Below, in pieces: positions 35,633-43,647 of a stretch of 64,000 bases of DNA. Location: assembly GCF_002086695.1 (NCBI RefSeq), contig NZ_MVIH01000002.1:434001-498000 (forward strand), given 5' to 3'. This DNA is from Mycolicibacterium rhodesiae (GTDB taxonomy: Bacteria; Actinomycetota; Actinomycetes; Mycobacteriales; Mycobacteriaceae). Each line of letters starts with the position of its first letter. The first letter of the stretch is position 1. Made by a program: the position numbers and the translations under genes. A model generated the notes under the pieces. It had not been told where the DNA came from. It saw only the letters and a program-made list of their open reading frames with translations, and ran no database searches.

Positions 35633-36274
35633 ATGGCGACACACGGTCGCAATCTCAACGACCTGGTAACACGGTTCTGGAGCATTGCCGCGCCGCTCTA
35701 CGACCATCCCCGTCTGCAGCAGTGGGTTTACCAGCCTGCCCAAGACGAGGTGATCGACGAGCTGCGCGCCCATGGGGCTCGCCGGATTGCTGACATTGCC
35801 TGCGGCACAGGCATTCTCCCCGCTCGCATCGACGCCGAGCTGCACCCCGACGAAGTCTACGGGGTGGACATGTCCGACGGCATGCTCAAACAGGCCAAGG
35901 CGCGCGACCCGAAGGTGCAGTGGCGCAAGGGGCCTGCCGAACAACTGCCGTTCGACGACGACGCGCTTGATGCCGTCGTCTCGACATCGGCCTTTCACTT
36001 CTTCGACCAGCCGGCGGCGATGCGCGAATTCCACCGGGTGCTGCGGCCCGGCGGTCTGGCGGCGGTCGCGACGATCAGCCCGCCGCAACTTCCGCTCCTC
36101 GGCCAGCTGACCAACTCCCCGGCCAGTGCCGCGCACAACCCGTCGGCGCAGGAGATGCGCACACTGTTCACCGACGCCGGTTTCACGATCACCGACCAGC
36201 ACCGGGTGCACCGGCCGCTGTGGACCAAAGCCGTGTTCGACCTCATCACGATCGGGACGAAGCCCGCGTCCTGA
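35633..36274 (+). CDS. Class I SAM-dependent methyltransferase
   Basis: A 213-residue methyltransferase. Motif I is ADIACGTGIL (residues 48-57), the acidic loop is YGVDMSDGML, motif II is the STSAFHFF segment and LRPGGLAAVAT is post-II. Ubiquinone/menaquinone (UbiE)-like small-molecule methyltransferases share this pattern. It follows the STAS gene by 53 bases and has no other partner. The substrate is unknown. Confidence 0.87.
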   Translation: MATHGRNLNDLVTRFWSIAAPLYDHPRLQQWVYQPAQDEVIDELRAHGARRIADIACGTGILPARIDAELHPDEVYGVDMSDGMLKQAKARDPKVQWRKGPAEQLPFDDDALDAVVSTSAFHFFDQPAAMREFHRVLRPGGLAAVATISPPQLPLLGQLTNSPASAAHNPSAQEMRTLFTDAGFTITDQHRVHRPLWTKAVFDLITIGTKPAS

Positions 36275-36287
36275 CCGATTCGGGCCG

Positions 36288-36293
36288 TATCCT
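36288..36293 (+). promoter_or_regulatory. Candidate -10 for leaderless VOC gene
   Basis: TATCCT is eight bases before ATG 36302 and a ribosome site is absent. Confidence 0.35.
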
Positions 36294-36301
36294 TCGACAC
36301 C

Positions 36302-36709
36302 ATGGCCGTCGAGCTGCTCGCCCCCAGTGTCGAGATCGGTCTGGTGACCACCGATCTGCCTCCGATGGTGGAGTTCTACGAGAACTTCCTCGGGCTGCCG
36401 TTCCAGCTCGACCTCGACTTTCCCGGCGGCACGATGAAGCGCTACCTGATCGGTGACAACACCCTGAAACTCGTGACCTACGACCAGCCGCCTCCCGCGG
36501 CACTGACCCCCGGCGGTGGGCGCGCGCAGACCGGGGTCCGCTACATCTCGCTGGTGGTCACCAACGTCACCGAGGCGGCCGCACAGGTCACGGCCGCCGG
36601 TTACGAAATCGTCGAACCGCTCACCGAATTCACCGCACTGCCAGGCATCGGGTGGTTCTTCGTGGCTGATCCCGACGGCAACTGGGTCGAGCTCGCCGGC
36701 CCGATCTGA
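36302..36709 (+). CDS. VOC-superfamily protein, copy 1
   Basis: A 135-residue vicinal-oxygen-chelate protein (glyoxalase/dioxygenase fold). Two beta-alpha-beta-beta-beta modules are visible (GLVTTDLPPMVEFYENFLGL and YISLVVTNVTEAAAQVTAAG), ending in VADPDGNWVELAGP. It is a tandem duplicate of the next gene: same length and most residues conserved. Members include lyases, dioxygenases and antibiotic-binding proteins; the function here is not known. Confidence 0.85.
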   Translation: MAVELLAPSVEIGLVTTDLPPMVEFYENFLGLPFQLDLDFPGGTMKRYLIGDNTLKLVTYDQPPPAALTPGGGRAQTGVRYISLVVTNVTEAAAQVTAAGYEIVEPLTEFTALPGIGWFFVADPDGNWVELAGPI

Positions 36710-36757
36710 GCACCATTTATTTTTCCGACGTCACCCACTCAACGCAGAGGAACACCT

Positions 36758-37165
36758 ATGGCCATCGAGCTGCTCGCCAAGAACATCGAAGTCGGTTTGG
36801 TCACCACCAACCTGGGTCCGATGGTCGAGTTCTACGAGAACTTCCTGGGCCTGCCCTTCACCGGCGACCTCGACTTTCCCGGGGGAACGATGAAGCGCTA
36901 TGCGCTCGGTGACAACGTCCTCAAGCTGATCACCCTCGACCAGCCGCCGGCCGCACCTGCGACGCCGGGCGGCGGGCCGGCCGCCGCCGGTATCCGCTAC
37001 TACACCGTGGTGGTGGCCAACACCACCGCGGCCGCCGAGCAGGTCAAGGCCGCCGGGTACGAGATCGCGCAGGAGCTCGCCGAGTTCGCGCCGGTGCCGG
37101 GCATGGGCTGGATGTTCGTCGCCGACCCGGACGGCAACTGGGTCGAGCTCGTCGGCCCGATGTAG
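36758..37165 (+). CDS. VOC-superfamily protein, copy 2
   Basis: A 135-residue paralogue of the preceding gene, with identical core segments FPGGTMKRY and VADPDGNWVEL but different sites at about residues 36-42 and 62-75, where substrate would bind. A ribosome site (AGAGGA) precedes its ATG, in contrast to copy 1, which looks leaderless. The pair may form a heterodimer or act on related substrates; that is inference. Confidence 0.85.
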   Translation: MAIELLAKNIEVGLVTTNLGPMVEFYENFLGLPFTGDLDFPGGTMKRYALGDNVLKLITLDQPPAAPATPGGGPAAAGIRYYTVVVANTTAAAEQVKAAGYEIAQELAEFAPVPGMGWMFVADPDGNWVELVGPM

Positions 37166-37176
37166 ATCGCGGCCCG

Positions 37177-37182
37177 TACCCT
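37177..37182 (+). promoter_or_regulatory. Candidate -10 for leaderless nitrobindin-like gene
   Basis: TACCCT is seven bases before the GTG at 37190, with no ribosome site. Confidence 0.35.
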
Positions 37183-37189
37183 GGGCACC

Positions 37190-37675
37190 GTGCCCGAGCT
37201 TCATCCCGACCTCGCGGTCTTGGCGCCCCTGCTGGGCACCTGGACCGGCACCGGCACCGGCGAGTACCCGACCATCGAGACGTTCGGCTACGTCGAAGAG
37301 ATCGCGATAGGGCACATCGGCAAGCCTTTCCTGACCTACTCACAGCGCACCCGCGCCGCCGACGACGGTCGGCCCCTGCATGCCGAGACCGGCTATCTCC
37401 GGGTGCCATCGCCCGGCCGGATCGAGCTGGTCGTCGCCCACCCCACCGGGGTCACCGAGATCGACGAAGGCACACTGTCGGTGACCGACAACGGCTTGGC
37501 CATCGAGCTCGACTCCACCTCGATCGGACTCACCGGTTCGGCGAAAAACGTTACCGCCCTGAGCCGTTCGTTTCAGCTTGCCGGTGACGAGCTCAGCTAC
37601 ACCGTGCGAATGGCCGCTGTCGGCGTGCCGCTGACCCACCATCTGGCCGCGACCCTGCACAGGCAGCAGCGGTGA
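37190..37675 (+). CDS. Nitrobindin-like haem protein (peroxynitrite isomerase type)
   Basis: A 161-residue beta-barrel protein of the THAP4/nitrobindin family (Rv2717c type). GTWTGTGTGEYPTI is the N-terminal signature of this family, and the histidines near the C terminus (LTHHLAATLHR) include the proximal haem ligand. Family members scavenge nitric oxide or convert peroxynitrite to nitrate. GTG 37190 starts the frame. Its stop overlaps the next start (GTGA), so it is coupled to the beta-lactamase-fold gene. Confidence 0.85.
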   Translation: MPELHPDLAVLAPLLGTWTGTGTGEYPTIETFGYVEEIAIGHIGKPFLTYSQRTRAADDGRPLHAETGYLRVPSPGRIELVVAHPTGVTEIDEGTLSVTDNGLAIELDSTSIGLTGSAKNVTALSRSFQLAGDELSYTVRMAAVGVPLTHHLAATLHRQQR

Positions 37676-38925
37676 GCCACTCCCCCACCGGCGACGGGCG
37701 GATACGCGTCCCGGCCGACCTTGATGCCGTCACCGACGTCGGCACCGAGGACCACGCCGACATCTCGGCGGCGACCGCCGACCGGATTTGGGAATCGGTG
37801 CGGCACTGGTATGCGGCGGGCATGCACCCCGCCGTCCAACTGTGCCTGCGGCACAACGGAAAAGTGGTGCTCAACCGCGCTATCGGCCACGGCTGGGGCA
37901 ACGGCCCGGCCGACCCACCGGACGCCGAGAAGGTGCCGGTCACCGTCGAGACCCCGTTCTGTGTGTACTCCGCGGCCAAGGCGATCAGCACGACGGTGGT
38001 GCACATGCTCGTCGAGCGGGGCGAGTTCTCCCTCGAGGACCGGGTCTGCGACTACCTGCCGAACTACACCAGCCACGGCAAGGACCGCACCACCATCCGG
38101 CACGTCATCACCCACAGCGCCGGCGTGCCGTTCGCCACCGGACCTCGGCCGGACCTCAAGCGGATGAACGAGAGTGCTTACGCCCGCGAGAAACTCGGTG
38201 AGCTCAAGCCCATCCACCGACCGGGCTTGATGCACATCTACCACGGACTGACCTGGGGTCCGCTGGTCCGCGAAATCGTCTCGGCCGCGACCGGGCGCAA
38301 CATCCGCGACATCCTCGCTGAGGACATTCTGGATCCGCTCGGCTTCAGGTGGACGAATTACGGCGTGGCAGAACAGGATGTCCCGCTGGTCGCGCCGAGC
38401 CACGTCACGGGTAAACCACTGCCTGCGCCGATCGCCAAGGCGTTCCGGGCCGCCGTCGGCGGGACCCCGCAGCAGATCATCCCGTTCTCCAACACCCCGC
38501 TGTTCCTGACCGGTGTCGTTCCCTCGTCCAGCACCATATCCAACGCCGACGAGTTGTCCCGCTTTGCCGAAATCCTCCGCCGCGGAGGTGAACTCGACGG
38601 CGTTCGGGTCATGCGGCCGGAGACGCTACGCGCGGCTGCGGCACCCGCGCGGCGGCTGCGACCCGATATCGCGACAGGGTTCGCACCGATGCGCTGGGGC
38701 ACCGGCTACATGCTCGGGTCCACCCGATTCGGGCCGTTCGGACGCGACGCTCCGGCCGCCGTCGGCCACACCGGGCTGACCAACATCGCGGTCTGGGCGG
38801 ATCCGGAACGGCAGCTGTCGGTCGGACTGGTCAGCAGCGGTAAGCCGGGACAGCATCGCGAAGCCGGCCGCTACACCGACGTGCTGGACCGCATCAACGC
38901 TGAGATCCGCCGCGTCCGCGGGTGA
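37672..38925 (+). CDS. Beta-lactamase-fold serine hydrolase (class C-like esterase)
   Basis: A 417-residue protein with the catalytic Ser100-x2-Lys103 in YSAAK, the IYHG segment as the second-motif tyrosine and GHTGLTN in the place of KTG. This resembles EstB/LpqL-type esterases and D-alanyl carboxypeptidase relatives, not true beta-lactamases. No signal peptide is apparent. It is coupled to the nitrobindin-like gene. Substrate unknown. Confidence 0.87.
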   Translation: MSHSPTGDGRIRVPADLDAVTDVGTEDHADISAATADRIWESVRHWYAAGMHPAVQLCLRHNGKVVLNRAIGHGWGNGPADPPDAEKVPVTVETPFCVYSAAKAISTTVVHMLVERGEFSLEDRVCDYLPNYTSHGKDRTTIRHVITHSAGVPFATGPRPDLKRMNESAYAREKLGELKPIHRPGLMHIYHGLTWGPLVREIVSAATGRNIRDILAEDILDPLGFRWTNYGVAEQDVPLVAPSHVTGKPLPAPIAKAFRAAVGGTPQQIIPFSNTPLFLTGVVPSSSTISNADELSRFAEILRRGGELDGVRVMRPETLRAAAAPARRLRPDIATGFAPMRWGTGYMLGSTRFGPFGRDAPAAVGHTGLTNIAVWADPERQLSVGLVSSGKPGQHREAGRYTDVLDRINAEIRRVRG

Positions 38926-38949
38926 ATTGTGCCCACCCGGCACGGCCGA

Positions 38950-38955
38950 TAGCGT
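38950..38955 (+). promoter_or_regulatory. Candidate -10 for a 41-residue leaderless gene
   Basis: TAGCGT is seven bases before ATG 38963. Confidence 0.4.
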
Positions 38956-38962
38956 AGCGGCC

Positions 38963-39088
38963 ATGGGTGATTCGCTGCTGCAGCAACAACTCGACGAGGT
39001 GCGTGCCCTGCTGCAGCGGGCGCGGGAGTTGTTCGGCCCGAATCCCGTTGCGCCGCCGGAGGTTGTCTCGTCCGACGGCGACCGGTAG
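38963..39088 (+). CDS. Small hypothetical protein, 41 residues
   Basis: A short frame beginning MGDSLLQQQLDEVRALL, predicted to be an amphipathic helix of about 24 residues followed by a proline-rich tail. A leaderless -10 precedes it, and the helical heptad pattern is unlike random GC-rich sequence. It is convergent with the type VII-like module. Too short for a confident family; unsupported by homology here. Confidence 0.5.
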   Translation: MGDSLLQQQLDEVRALLQRARELFGPNPVAPPEVVSSDGDR

Positions 39089-39094
39089 CCGCTT

Positions 39095-39400
39095 TCAGGA
39101 TTCTTCTCGCCGCAGCTGATGCTGCCGCAGCGAATCGGCGGCCAGCTCGAGATCGCGGCTGCCTGGCACATCGTCCGACGGGGTGTGCCCAGCCGCCAGG
39201 ATTTCGGCGCGAATCTGCATCAGCGCTTTCAGATACGACACGTCCGCGGTCAGCAGGATGCCCTGCGCCAGGGTCTGGGCGTCCGAGTCCATCGCGGGTT
39301 CGGCCAGGGCGACGCTGTGTAGATAACCGCCCCGGCACGACCGGAACAGGATGTGCCCGCTGGGATGGACGGCGTCGAACTCGGGATCGGGTTCGGTCAT
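39095..39400 (-). CDS. Rv0028-like protein (DUF2694/EspH-like)
   Basis: A 101-residue protein at the distal end of a syntenic mycobacterial module. The spacing of GGYLHSVAL, LAQGILLTADVSYLKAL is reminiscent of the ESX-1 chaperone-like protein EspH and the YbaB-like fold. It overlaps the stop of the EspC-like gene by four bases. In M. tuberculosis the same position holds Rv0028, also 101 residues. The function is unknown; a partner of the EspC-like substrate is a plausible inference. Confidence 0.75.
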   Translation of the reverse strand: MTEPDPEFDAVHPSGHILFRSCRGGYLHSVALAEPAMDSDAQTLAQGILLTADVSYLKALMQIRAEILAAGHTPSDDVPGSRDLELAADSLRQHQLRREES

Positions 39401-39714
39401 GAACCGTCCTGGGTGATGCTGCCGAGCTCGGCGGCGGCTGCGCTGTCCTGGTGTTCCCAGACGTCGGCGGCGTGGCGCAGGTTGGTCGCGAGTTCGGCAT
39501 GGGCTGCGGCCTGCTGCTCGTAGCAGGCACGCCGCTGGTCTAGCAGCTCGCGGCCGGCGTCGCGCAGCTCACCGAAGATCGGGCCGAGCGAGTCGAGACT
39601 GGCGAGGATGTCGGCGTGCCCGGCCGGCATCGTGCTCAGCTGCTCGGCGGTGTCCTGGTGGTCGCGGGCCGCACGGCGTAGCTCATCGGGCACCACGTGG
39701 ATGCGCTCTGCCAT
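39397..39714 (-). CDS. EspC-like type VII secretion-associated protein (Rv0027-like)
   Basis: A 105-residue helical protein of the EspC/DUF2580 type (residues 5-90: PDELRRAARDHQDTAEQL then LGPIFGELRDAGRELLDQ and AELATNLRHAADVWEHQ), a two-helix fold used by ESX-1 substrates. A YxxxA/E-type tail is not obvious (YEQQAAAHAE is the nearest match), so secretion is not certain. Ribosome site GGAGAG before ATG. It lies one base downstream of the Rv0026-like gene. In M. tuberculosis Rv0027 has the same length. Confidence 0.78.
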   Translation of the reverse strand: MAERIHVVPDELRRAARDHQDTAEQLSTMPAGHADILASLDSLGPIFGELRDAGRELLDQRRACYEQQAAAHAELATNLRHAADVWEHQDSAAAAELGSITQDGS

Positions 39715-39715
39715 G

Positions 39716-41113
39716 TCACTCTCCTATCGCCGGCGGGCCGGCTGTCACCGCCGGCCGGGTGGGAGCCGGTTGGTCGGGTTTCGGGGTAATGGCTCCGGCG
39801 CCCGCCTCGGGCGGATGCTCCCACCCTAGGAAGCTCGGGCCGCTGACGCTCGCAATGGGCTGGATCTGATTGTTGAGCACGGCTTTGCCGTTGCCCAATG
39901 CCAACGCGTGCCGGTCGGTCAGCATCCCGATGTCACCGGGCAACACCCGGGCAGCGTCGACGGGATGCGACACGGCGGTGCCCGGCGGCGGGATCGTGAT
40001 GCCTTGCTGACGGAACGCCTCCGGGATGGGTGTTCCGGCCACCGCGGCGGTGATCGCTGCCGCAAGCTGAGGGGTCGGCGCGGTCACCGTTTCACCGTTG
40101 GGCAGGGTGACGACGGTCGAGTCGTCCGGCGGCGGCGCATCGGACTCGTCCCCCGCGCTGTCGTTTTCGTCGCGCACCGGCTCGGCTGGAGCGTCGTCGA
40201 TCAACTCGTCCGGCAGCGGGTCGTCCAGTAGGTCGGAAGTGTCTGCCGACGGCACCCGCGGTGGGGTGAGATTGTCGAACGCCGGCGGCACCGGGCCGGG
40301 GCCGGCCGGCACACCCACACCGGATCCGCCGCCCGTCGCGGGGATCGCGGCCATCGGCGGAATCATCGGTGCGGCGACCGGCTGACCGGCGGCGGGTGGG
40401 TCGGCCGGCGGAGGGACGACGTCGTCGGGCATCAGGTCATCGATGAACGGATCCGGGCCGACGTCCGCCGGGATGTCGACGGCCCGCTCAGCCGGCCTCG
40501 AGGCTGCCGGACTGGCGTCGGGTGCGGTGTCGGCCGCGGAGTCCGGGGTGGCGCCGACGTACAGCGATGCCAGCGCCGCGGCCAACGATGCCTTCGAGGT
40601 GGCGTCCAGCCCCGCGGTCTCGACGACGGTCTTGATATCGCGCAACTTGTCGATCAGATACCGCTGGAACGCGCGGGCGCCGGCCGGGGTGTCGAGGTCG
40701 GTGCGGGCCGCGACGGCGGCCTCGATGTCCCTCTGCAGACCATCGAGGGCTTCGCGACCCGCAGAGTGGACGGCATGCGCGTTGAGCACCGCGGTGATCA
40801 CCTGCAGGTCGAGCTGCGCACTCATCGAATTCTGGTGCGCCAACGACGTTTCGGCGGTGCGGATGGCCTCGGCGGCCAACCCCTCCCCCGGGCCCGGCGC
40901 CTGGTCGGTGGATGCCGCCGGATCGAGGGCCGCGCGATGCTGCGCGCGAATCTTGGCCACTACGTTGTCGATTGCGCTCGGCGACACCACACTGACCGGG
41001 CTGGTGATCGTGGCGAGGTCGCTATCCGAGAGCCCCGTCAGCCAGGCCCGGTTGTCACCGGTGACCGCACCGACGCGCGCAATCACGTCCAGCAGGTCTT
41101 GGTAACTCGCCAC
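39716..41113 (-). CDS. DUF4226-containing, Pro-rich Rv0026-like protein
   Basis: A 465-residue protein. The N-terminal domain (residues 1-180) is helical and includes GARAFQRYLIDKLRDIKTVV, which is repeated in the adjacent 119-residue protein (DUF4226). The middle 190 residues are Pro/Asp/Ala-rich and probably disordered. A C-terminal domain of about 100 residues (LPNGETVTAP, ARVLPGDIGMLTDRHALALGNG) occurs in several type VII-associated mycobacterial proteins. GTG start. No signal peptide. Likely a scaffold or substrate in an export-linked system, by inference. Confidence 0.72.
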   Translation of the reverse strand: MASYQDLLDVIARVGAVTGDNRAWLTGLSDSDLATITSPVSVVSPSAIDNVVAKIRAQHRAALDPAASTDQAPGPGEGLAAEAIRTAETSLAHQNSMSAQLDLQVITAVLNAHAVHSAGREALDGLQRDIEAAVAARTDLDTPAGARAFQRYLIDKLRDIKTVVETAGLDATSKASLAAALASLYVGATPDSAADTAPDASPAASRPAERAVDIPADVGPDPFIDDLMPDDVVPPPADPPAAGQPVAAPMIPPMAAIPATGGGSGVGVPAGPGPVPPAFDNLTPPRVPSADTSDLLDDPLPDELIDDAPAEPVRDENDSAGDESDAPPPDDSTVVTLPNGETVTAPTPQLAAAITAAVAGTPIPEAFRQQGITIPPPGTAVSHPVDAARVLPGDIGMLTDRHALALGNGKAVLNNQIQPIASVSGPSFLGWEHPPEAGAGAITPKPDQPAPTRPAVTAGPPAIGE

Positions 41114-41171
41114 CGGTGCCCTCTCATGCCGGCGACTGTATCCAGGCGGTGTTCAGGTGACAATTCACCCG

Positions 41172-41531
41172 TCAGGCGGGTGTGGACGACACCCGGTAGC
41201 GGTCCGCAAGTCGCTGGAGCACCACGGTTTTGGCGTCGGCTTCGGCGCGGGCTGAGATCAGCACCTCGCTGATTTCGCGCTGTTTGGTGAGCAGGAAGCG
41301 CGCGAACTCACGCCCCTCGACGGGTGCGGTGACGGTGCTCTGCGCGACGGCCGTTTCGATCTCGGCGTTGATCGCGTCGAGCTTGCGGATCGCCTCGGTC
41401 GCGGCGGCATGCGCGGCCGACACCACCTCGGCCAACTCGGCGTCGGCGTCGGCCAGGTCGCGGTCGCGGGCGGCGAGCAGCGATCGGGCCGACTCGAGGG
41501 CCTCGGCCGACGCTCCGGCGTGCTCTGCCAT
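41172..41531 (-). CDS. DUF4226 protein, Rv0025-like
   Basis: A 119-residue all-helical protein, with VEGREFARFLLTKQREI near residues 70-87 equal in pattern to the N-terminal domain of the following 465-residue protein. The first 50 residues form a coiled coil (ARDRDLADADAELAEVVSAA). The pair Rv0025/Rv0026 in M. tuberculosis shows the same duplication. Function unknown; probably interacts with its larger paralogue. Confidence 0.75.
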   Translation of the reverse strand: MAEHAGASAEALESARSLLAARDRDLADADAELAEVVSAAHAAATEAIRKLDAINAEIETAVAQSTVTAPVEGREFARFLLTKQREISEVLISARAEADAKTVVLQRLADRYRVSSTPA

Positions 41532-41578
41532 GGGTCGACGGTACTGAGCGATATTTCGCCGAACAACTCACCACTCGG

Positions 41579-42367
41579 CTATGCCGGCCGACGGATCGCG
41601 ACGTCGGAACCCAGTCGACTGATCTGGACGTTCGCACCGGCGTGCGGTGCCTCGACCACCAAGCCGTTGCCGATCGCCATCTGGACATGCCCGGCATGCG
41701 GGAACACCAGATCGCCGGGACGAACCTGCGAACGAGGAACCGGAACCCCGTCGTTGATCTGGTCGTAGGTGGTGCGGTGCAGCGACACCCCCGCCTGGGC
41801 GTACGCCCACTTCACCAGGCCGGAACAGTCGAAGCGGTCCGGGCCGGTCGCTCCCCACACGTACGGACAGCCAAGCCGCGACAGCGCCGCGCGCACCGCG
41901 AGGCCGGCCCGCGAATTCGGTGCAGGCAGCCGACGGTGCCCCCGCCGATATCCCAGGGCGCGCAACAGCGCGAGCCGGCGCCGGGCTCGGCGACGGGCGG
42001 CGAGAACGTGCGCGTGCTGGGCGCGCAGGCGGGCAGCCCTGCGCCGCAACAGCTCTCGTTGAGCGACCGGGTTGTCGGGGGCGGCAGCGGCATCGGTATG
42101 GGCGGCGTCGAGCACAGCACGGGTCTGCCGTCGGGCCTCCCGGTGATCGCGCTGAACACGGGCCAGGATCGCCGACACCTCGGCGTCGACCCGGCGGGCG
42201 CCCTCGAGTTCGGTGCGTCGACGTTCGGCGGCACGGTGGTAGGCCGTGGGCAACCCCTCGCCTGGGAACGGCGCCACAGCGGGTGCCGCATCGAGCATTC
42301 CCACGGCCGGCCGGCCGGCGAACAGCGCGTGGGCGCGGCTCAGGATCTCCACCTCGGGGGCGGTCAC
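41579..42367 (-). CDS. NlpC/P60 peptidoglycan peptidase, Rv0024-like
   Basis: A 262-residue protein with an Arg-rich helical N-terminal half and a C-terminal NlpC/P60 domain. The catalytic Cys181 lies in DRFDCSGLV, His227 in HAGHVQMAIG, and the third polar residue may be His242. It should cleave D-glutamyl-diaminopimelate bonds in peptidoglycan. No signal peptide is visible, unlike RipA, so it must be exported by another route; the neighbouring EspC-like gene makes type VII-linked export a reasonable guess. The stop of the XRE gene overlaps its GTG start. Confidence 0.85.
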   Translation of the reverse strand: MTAPEVEILSRAHALFAGRPAVGMLDAAPAVAPFPGEGLPTAYHRAAERRRTELEGARRVDAEVSAILARVQRDHREARRQTRAVLDAAHTDAAAAPDNPVAQRELLRRRAARLRAQHAHVLAARRRARRRLALLRALGYRRGHRRLPAPNSRAGLAVRAALSRLGCPYVWGATGPDRFDCSGLVKWAYAQAGVSLHRTTYDQINDGVPVPRSQVRPGDLVFPHAGHVQMAIGNGLVVEAPHAGANVQISRLGSDVAIRRPA

Positions 42368-43104
42368 GACCGCTCCTCGACAAACGCCCGCACCCGGGGC
42401 AGGACTCCCGGCGGGACGGCCCCGCGGTTGCGGATGTCCCACAGCTGCTCGACGTCGACTCCGATCAAGGTCGCGATCACCGGCTCGGGCAGCTCCGAGC
42501 TCGCACACGCCTGGTCGAAGCGGGCGCTGATACTGCCGGGCATGCGGGCCAGCAGCCCGGTCCGAATCGCCTCCAGGGCTTTGAGGTGACTCATCAGGCG
42601 GTCCACCGATTCGGCCCCGGCGTTGACCGCGACGCGCCAGGAGTTGGCCGCCAGCAGCTCGGCCTTCACGCATTGCTCGATCACGGATTGAATATACGTT
42701 TCATATTCGTTTGACGTCTCCGCTGGCAGGCGGGCTATCAACGAGTTCAACGATTCCAGGTGCGCTTCGGCATGCGCCTCGAGCACATCGGCGTCGCTAT
42801 GCCGGCTGACGACGATGCCGGTGGCGGCTCGTGGCGGCGTGGATTCGGCTGGGGCGTTGGTCAGAAATGGGGCGATCTCAGCGGCTGGATCCTCGGCAAC
42901 GACGAGCCGCGCGTAGGTGCCGGGCGGCAGCCCTAGTCCGTTCTCAACCTTCTGAACTGTGCCTTTGTGCGGCTTGCGGACACCGCGCTCCAAGAAGCTC
43001 AGGCCCATGATGCTGACCCCGGTCGCCGCGGCCAGTTCGGCCAGCGACCAGTCCCTCGCCTCGCGCAGAGTCCGGATGGCCGCACCCGCCGCCTCTCGGC
43101 TCAC
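42364..43104 (-). CDS. XRE-family regulator, Rv0023-like
   Basis: A 246-residue protein with an N-terminal helix-turn-helix of the Cro/CI type at residues 10-65 (DWSLAELAAATGVSIMGLSFLERG) and an unassigned C-terminal domain of about 180 residues. GTG 43104 starts it. It leads the minus-strand module and is divergent from whiB5. Two inverted repeats about 20 bases apart in the shared promoter region (43123-43155) are candidate operators. In M. tuberculosis Rv0023 has the same place. Confidence 0.87.
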   Translation of the reverse strand: MSREAAGAAIRTLREARDWSLAELAAATGVSIMGLSFLERGVRKPHKGTVQKVENGLGLPPGTYARLVVAEDPAAEIAPFLTNAPAESTPPRAATGIVVSRHSDADVLEAHAEAHLESLNSLIARLPAETSNEYETYIQSVIEQCVKAELLAANSWRVAVNAGAESVDRLMSHLKALEAIRTGLLARMPGSISARFDQACASSELPEPVIATLIGVDVEQLWDIRNRGAVPPGVLPRVRAFVEERS

Positions 43105-43122
43105 GGTGGGGCTCCAGCCATA

Positions 43123-43155
43123 TACGGATCGTACACAGCCGTATCGATTTATACG
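43123..43155. promoter_or_regulatory. Two inverted repeats in the XRE/whiB5 promoter region
   Basis: TACGGATCGTA (43123-43133) and CGTAT-N6-ATACG (43140-43155) have centres about 20 bases apart, two helical turns. This suits a repressor dimer pair and covers both divergent promoters. Confidence 0.5.
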
Positions 43156-43233
43156 TTTTTTTCTACGTTCCTCTTGCGCATCCGAAGTGCCGCCTATACG
43201 CTTTCGTCATTGAATCCGGCCAAGGAGGCTCCG

Positions 43234-43644
43234 ATGAACTACCGCCCATGCTCGGTCGAGCCCGATCTGTGGTTCGGCTACGCCGACGACGACGCCAGCG
43301 ACGGTGCGGCCAAGGCGCGCGTCTACGAACAGTCCGCCACCCGCGCCCGGACCATCTGCCTACGCCGGTGCCCGCTGGCCCAGCAGCGGGCCTGCGCCCG
43401 AAGCGCGGTGGAGAGCGGCGAGGAATACGGCGTGTGGGCCGGCATCAAGTTGCCCGGCGGCCAGTACCGCAAGCGCCATCAATTGGCGCACGCGCACGAG
43501 GTCCTGCGGCGCATCGCCGACGGTGAACTCAATCCGCGCGAGTTGCCGGAGAGTGCCGAACTGCTGTCCCGCAGCGAACCGCTGCCCGCCCAGGTGGCAA
43601 CCATCGTCCACCTACCTCTGAGCCGGCCGCGTACCGCGGCGTGA
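43234..43644 (+). CDS. whiB5: WhiB5-type iron-sulfur transcription factor
   Basis: A 136-residue WhiB protein. The cluster cysteines are Cys6, Cys42, Cys46 and Cys54, spaced CX3C and X7C, the unusual spacing of WhiB5 rather than the common CX2C and X5C. GVWAG at residues 66-70 is the turn before the DNA-binding arm. AAGGAGG precedes ATG 43234. It is divergent from the XRE gene exactly as whiB5 (Rv0022c) is from Rv0023. In M. tuberculosis whiB5 affects virulence and type VII gene expression, and the neighbours here are consistent with a link. Confidence 0.93.
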   Translation: MNYRPCSVEPDLWFGYADDDASDGAAKARVYEQSATRARTICLRRCPLAQQRACARSAVESGEEYGVWAGIKLPGGQYRKRHQLAHAHEVLRRIADGELNPRELPESAELLSRSEPLPAQVATIVHLPLSRPRTAA

Positions 43645-43647
43645 CTG

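Noticed and set aside
42690..42708. Perfect inverted repeat GAATAT-N7-ATATTC inside the XRE gene
   Set aside because: It is explained by codons for an Asn-Glu-Tyr-Glu-Thr-Tyr-Ile stretch; no regulatory context inside the gene.
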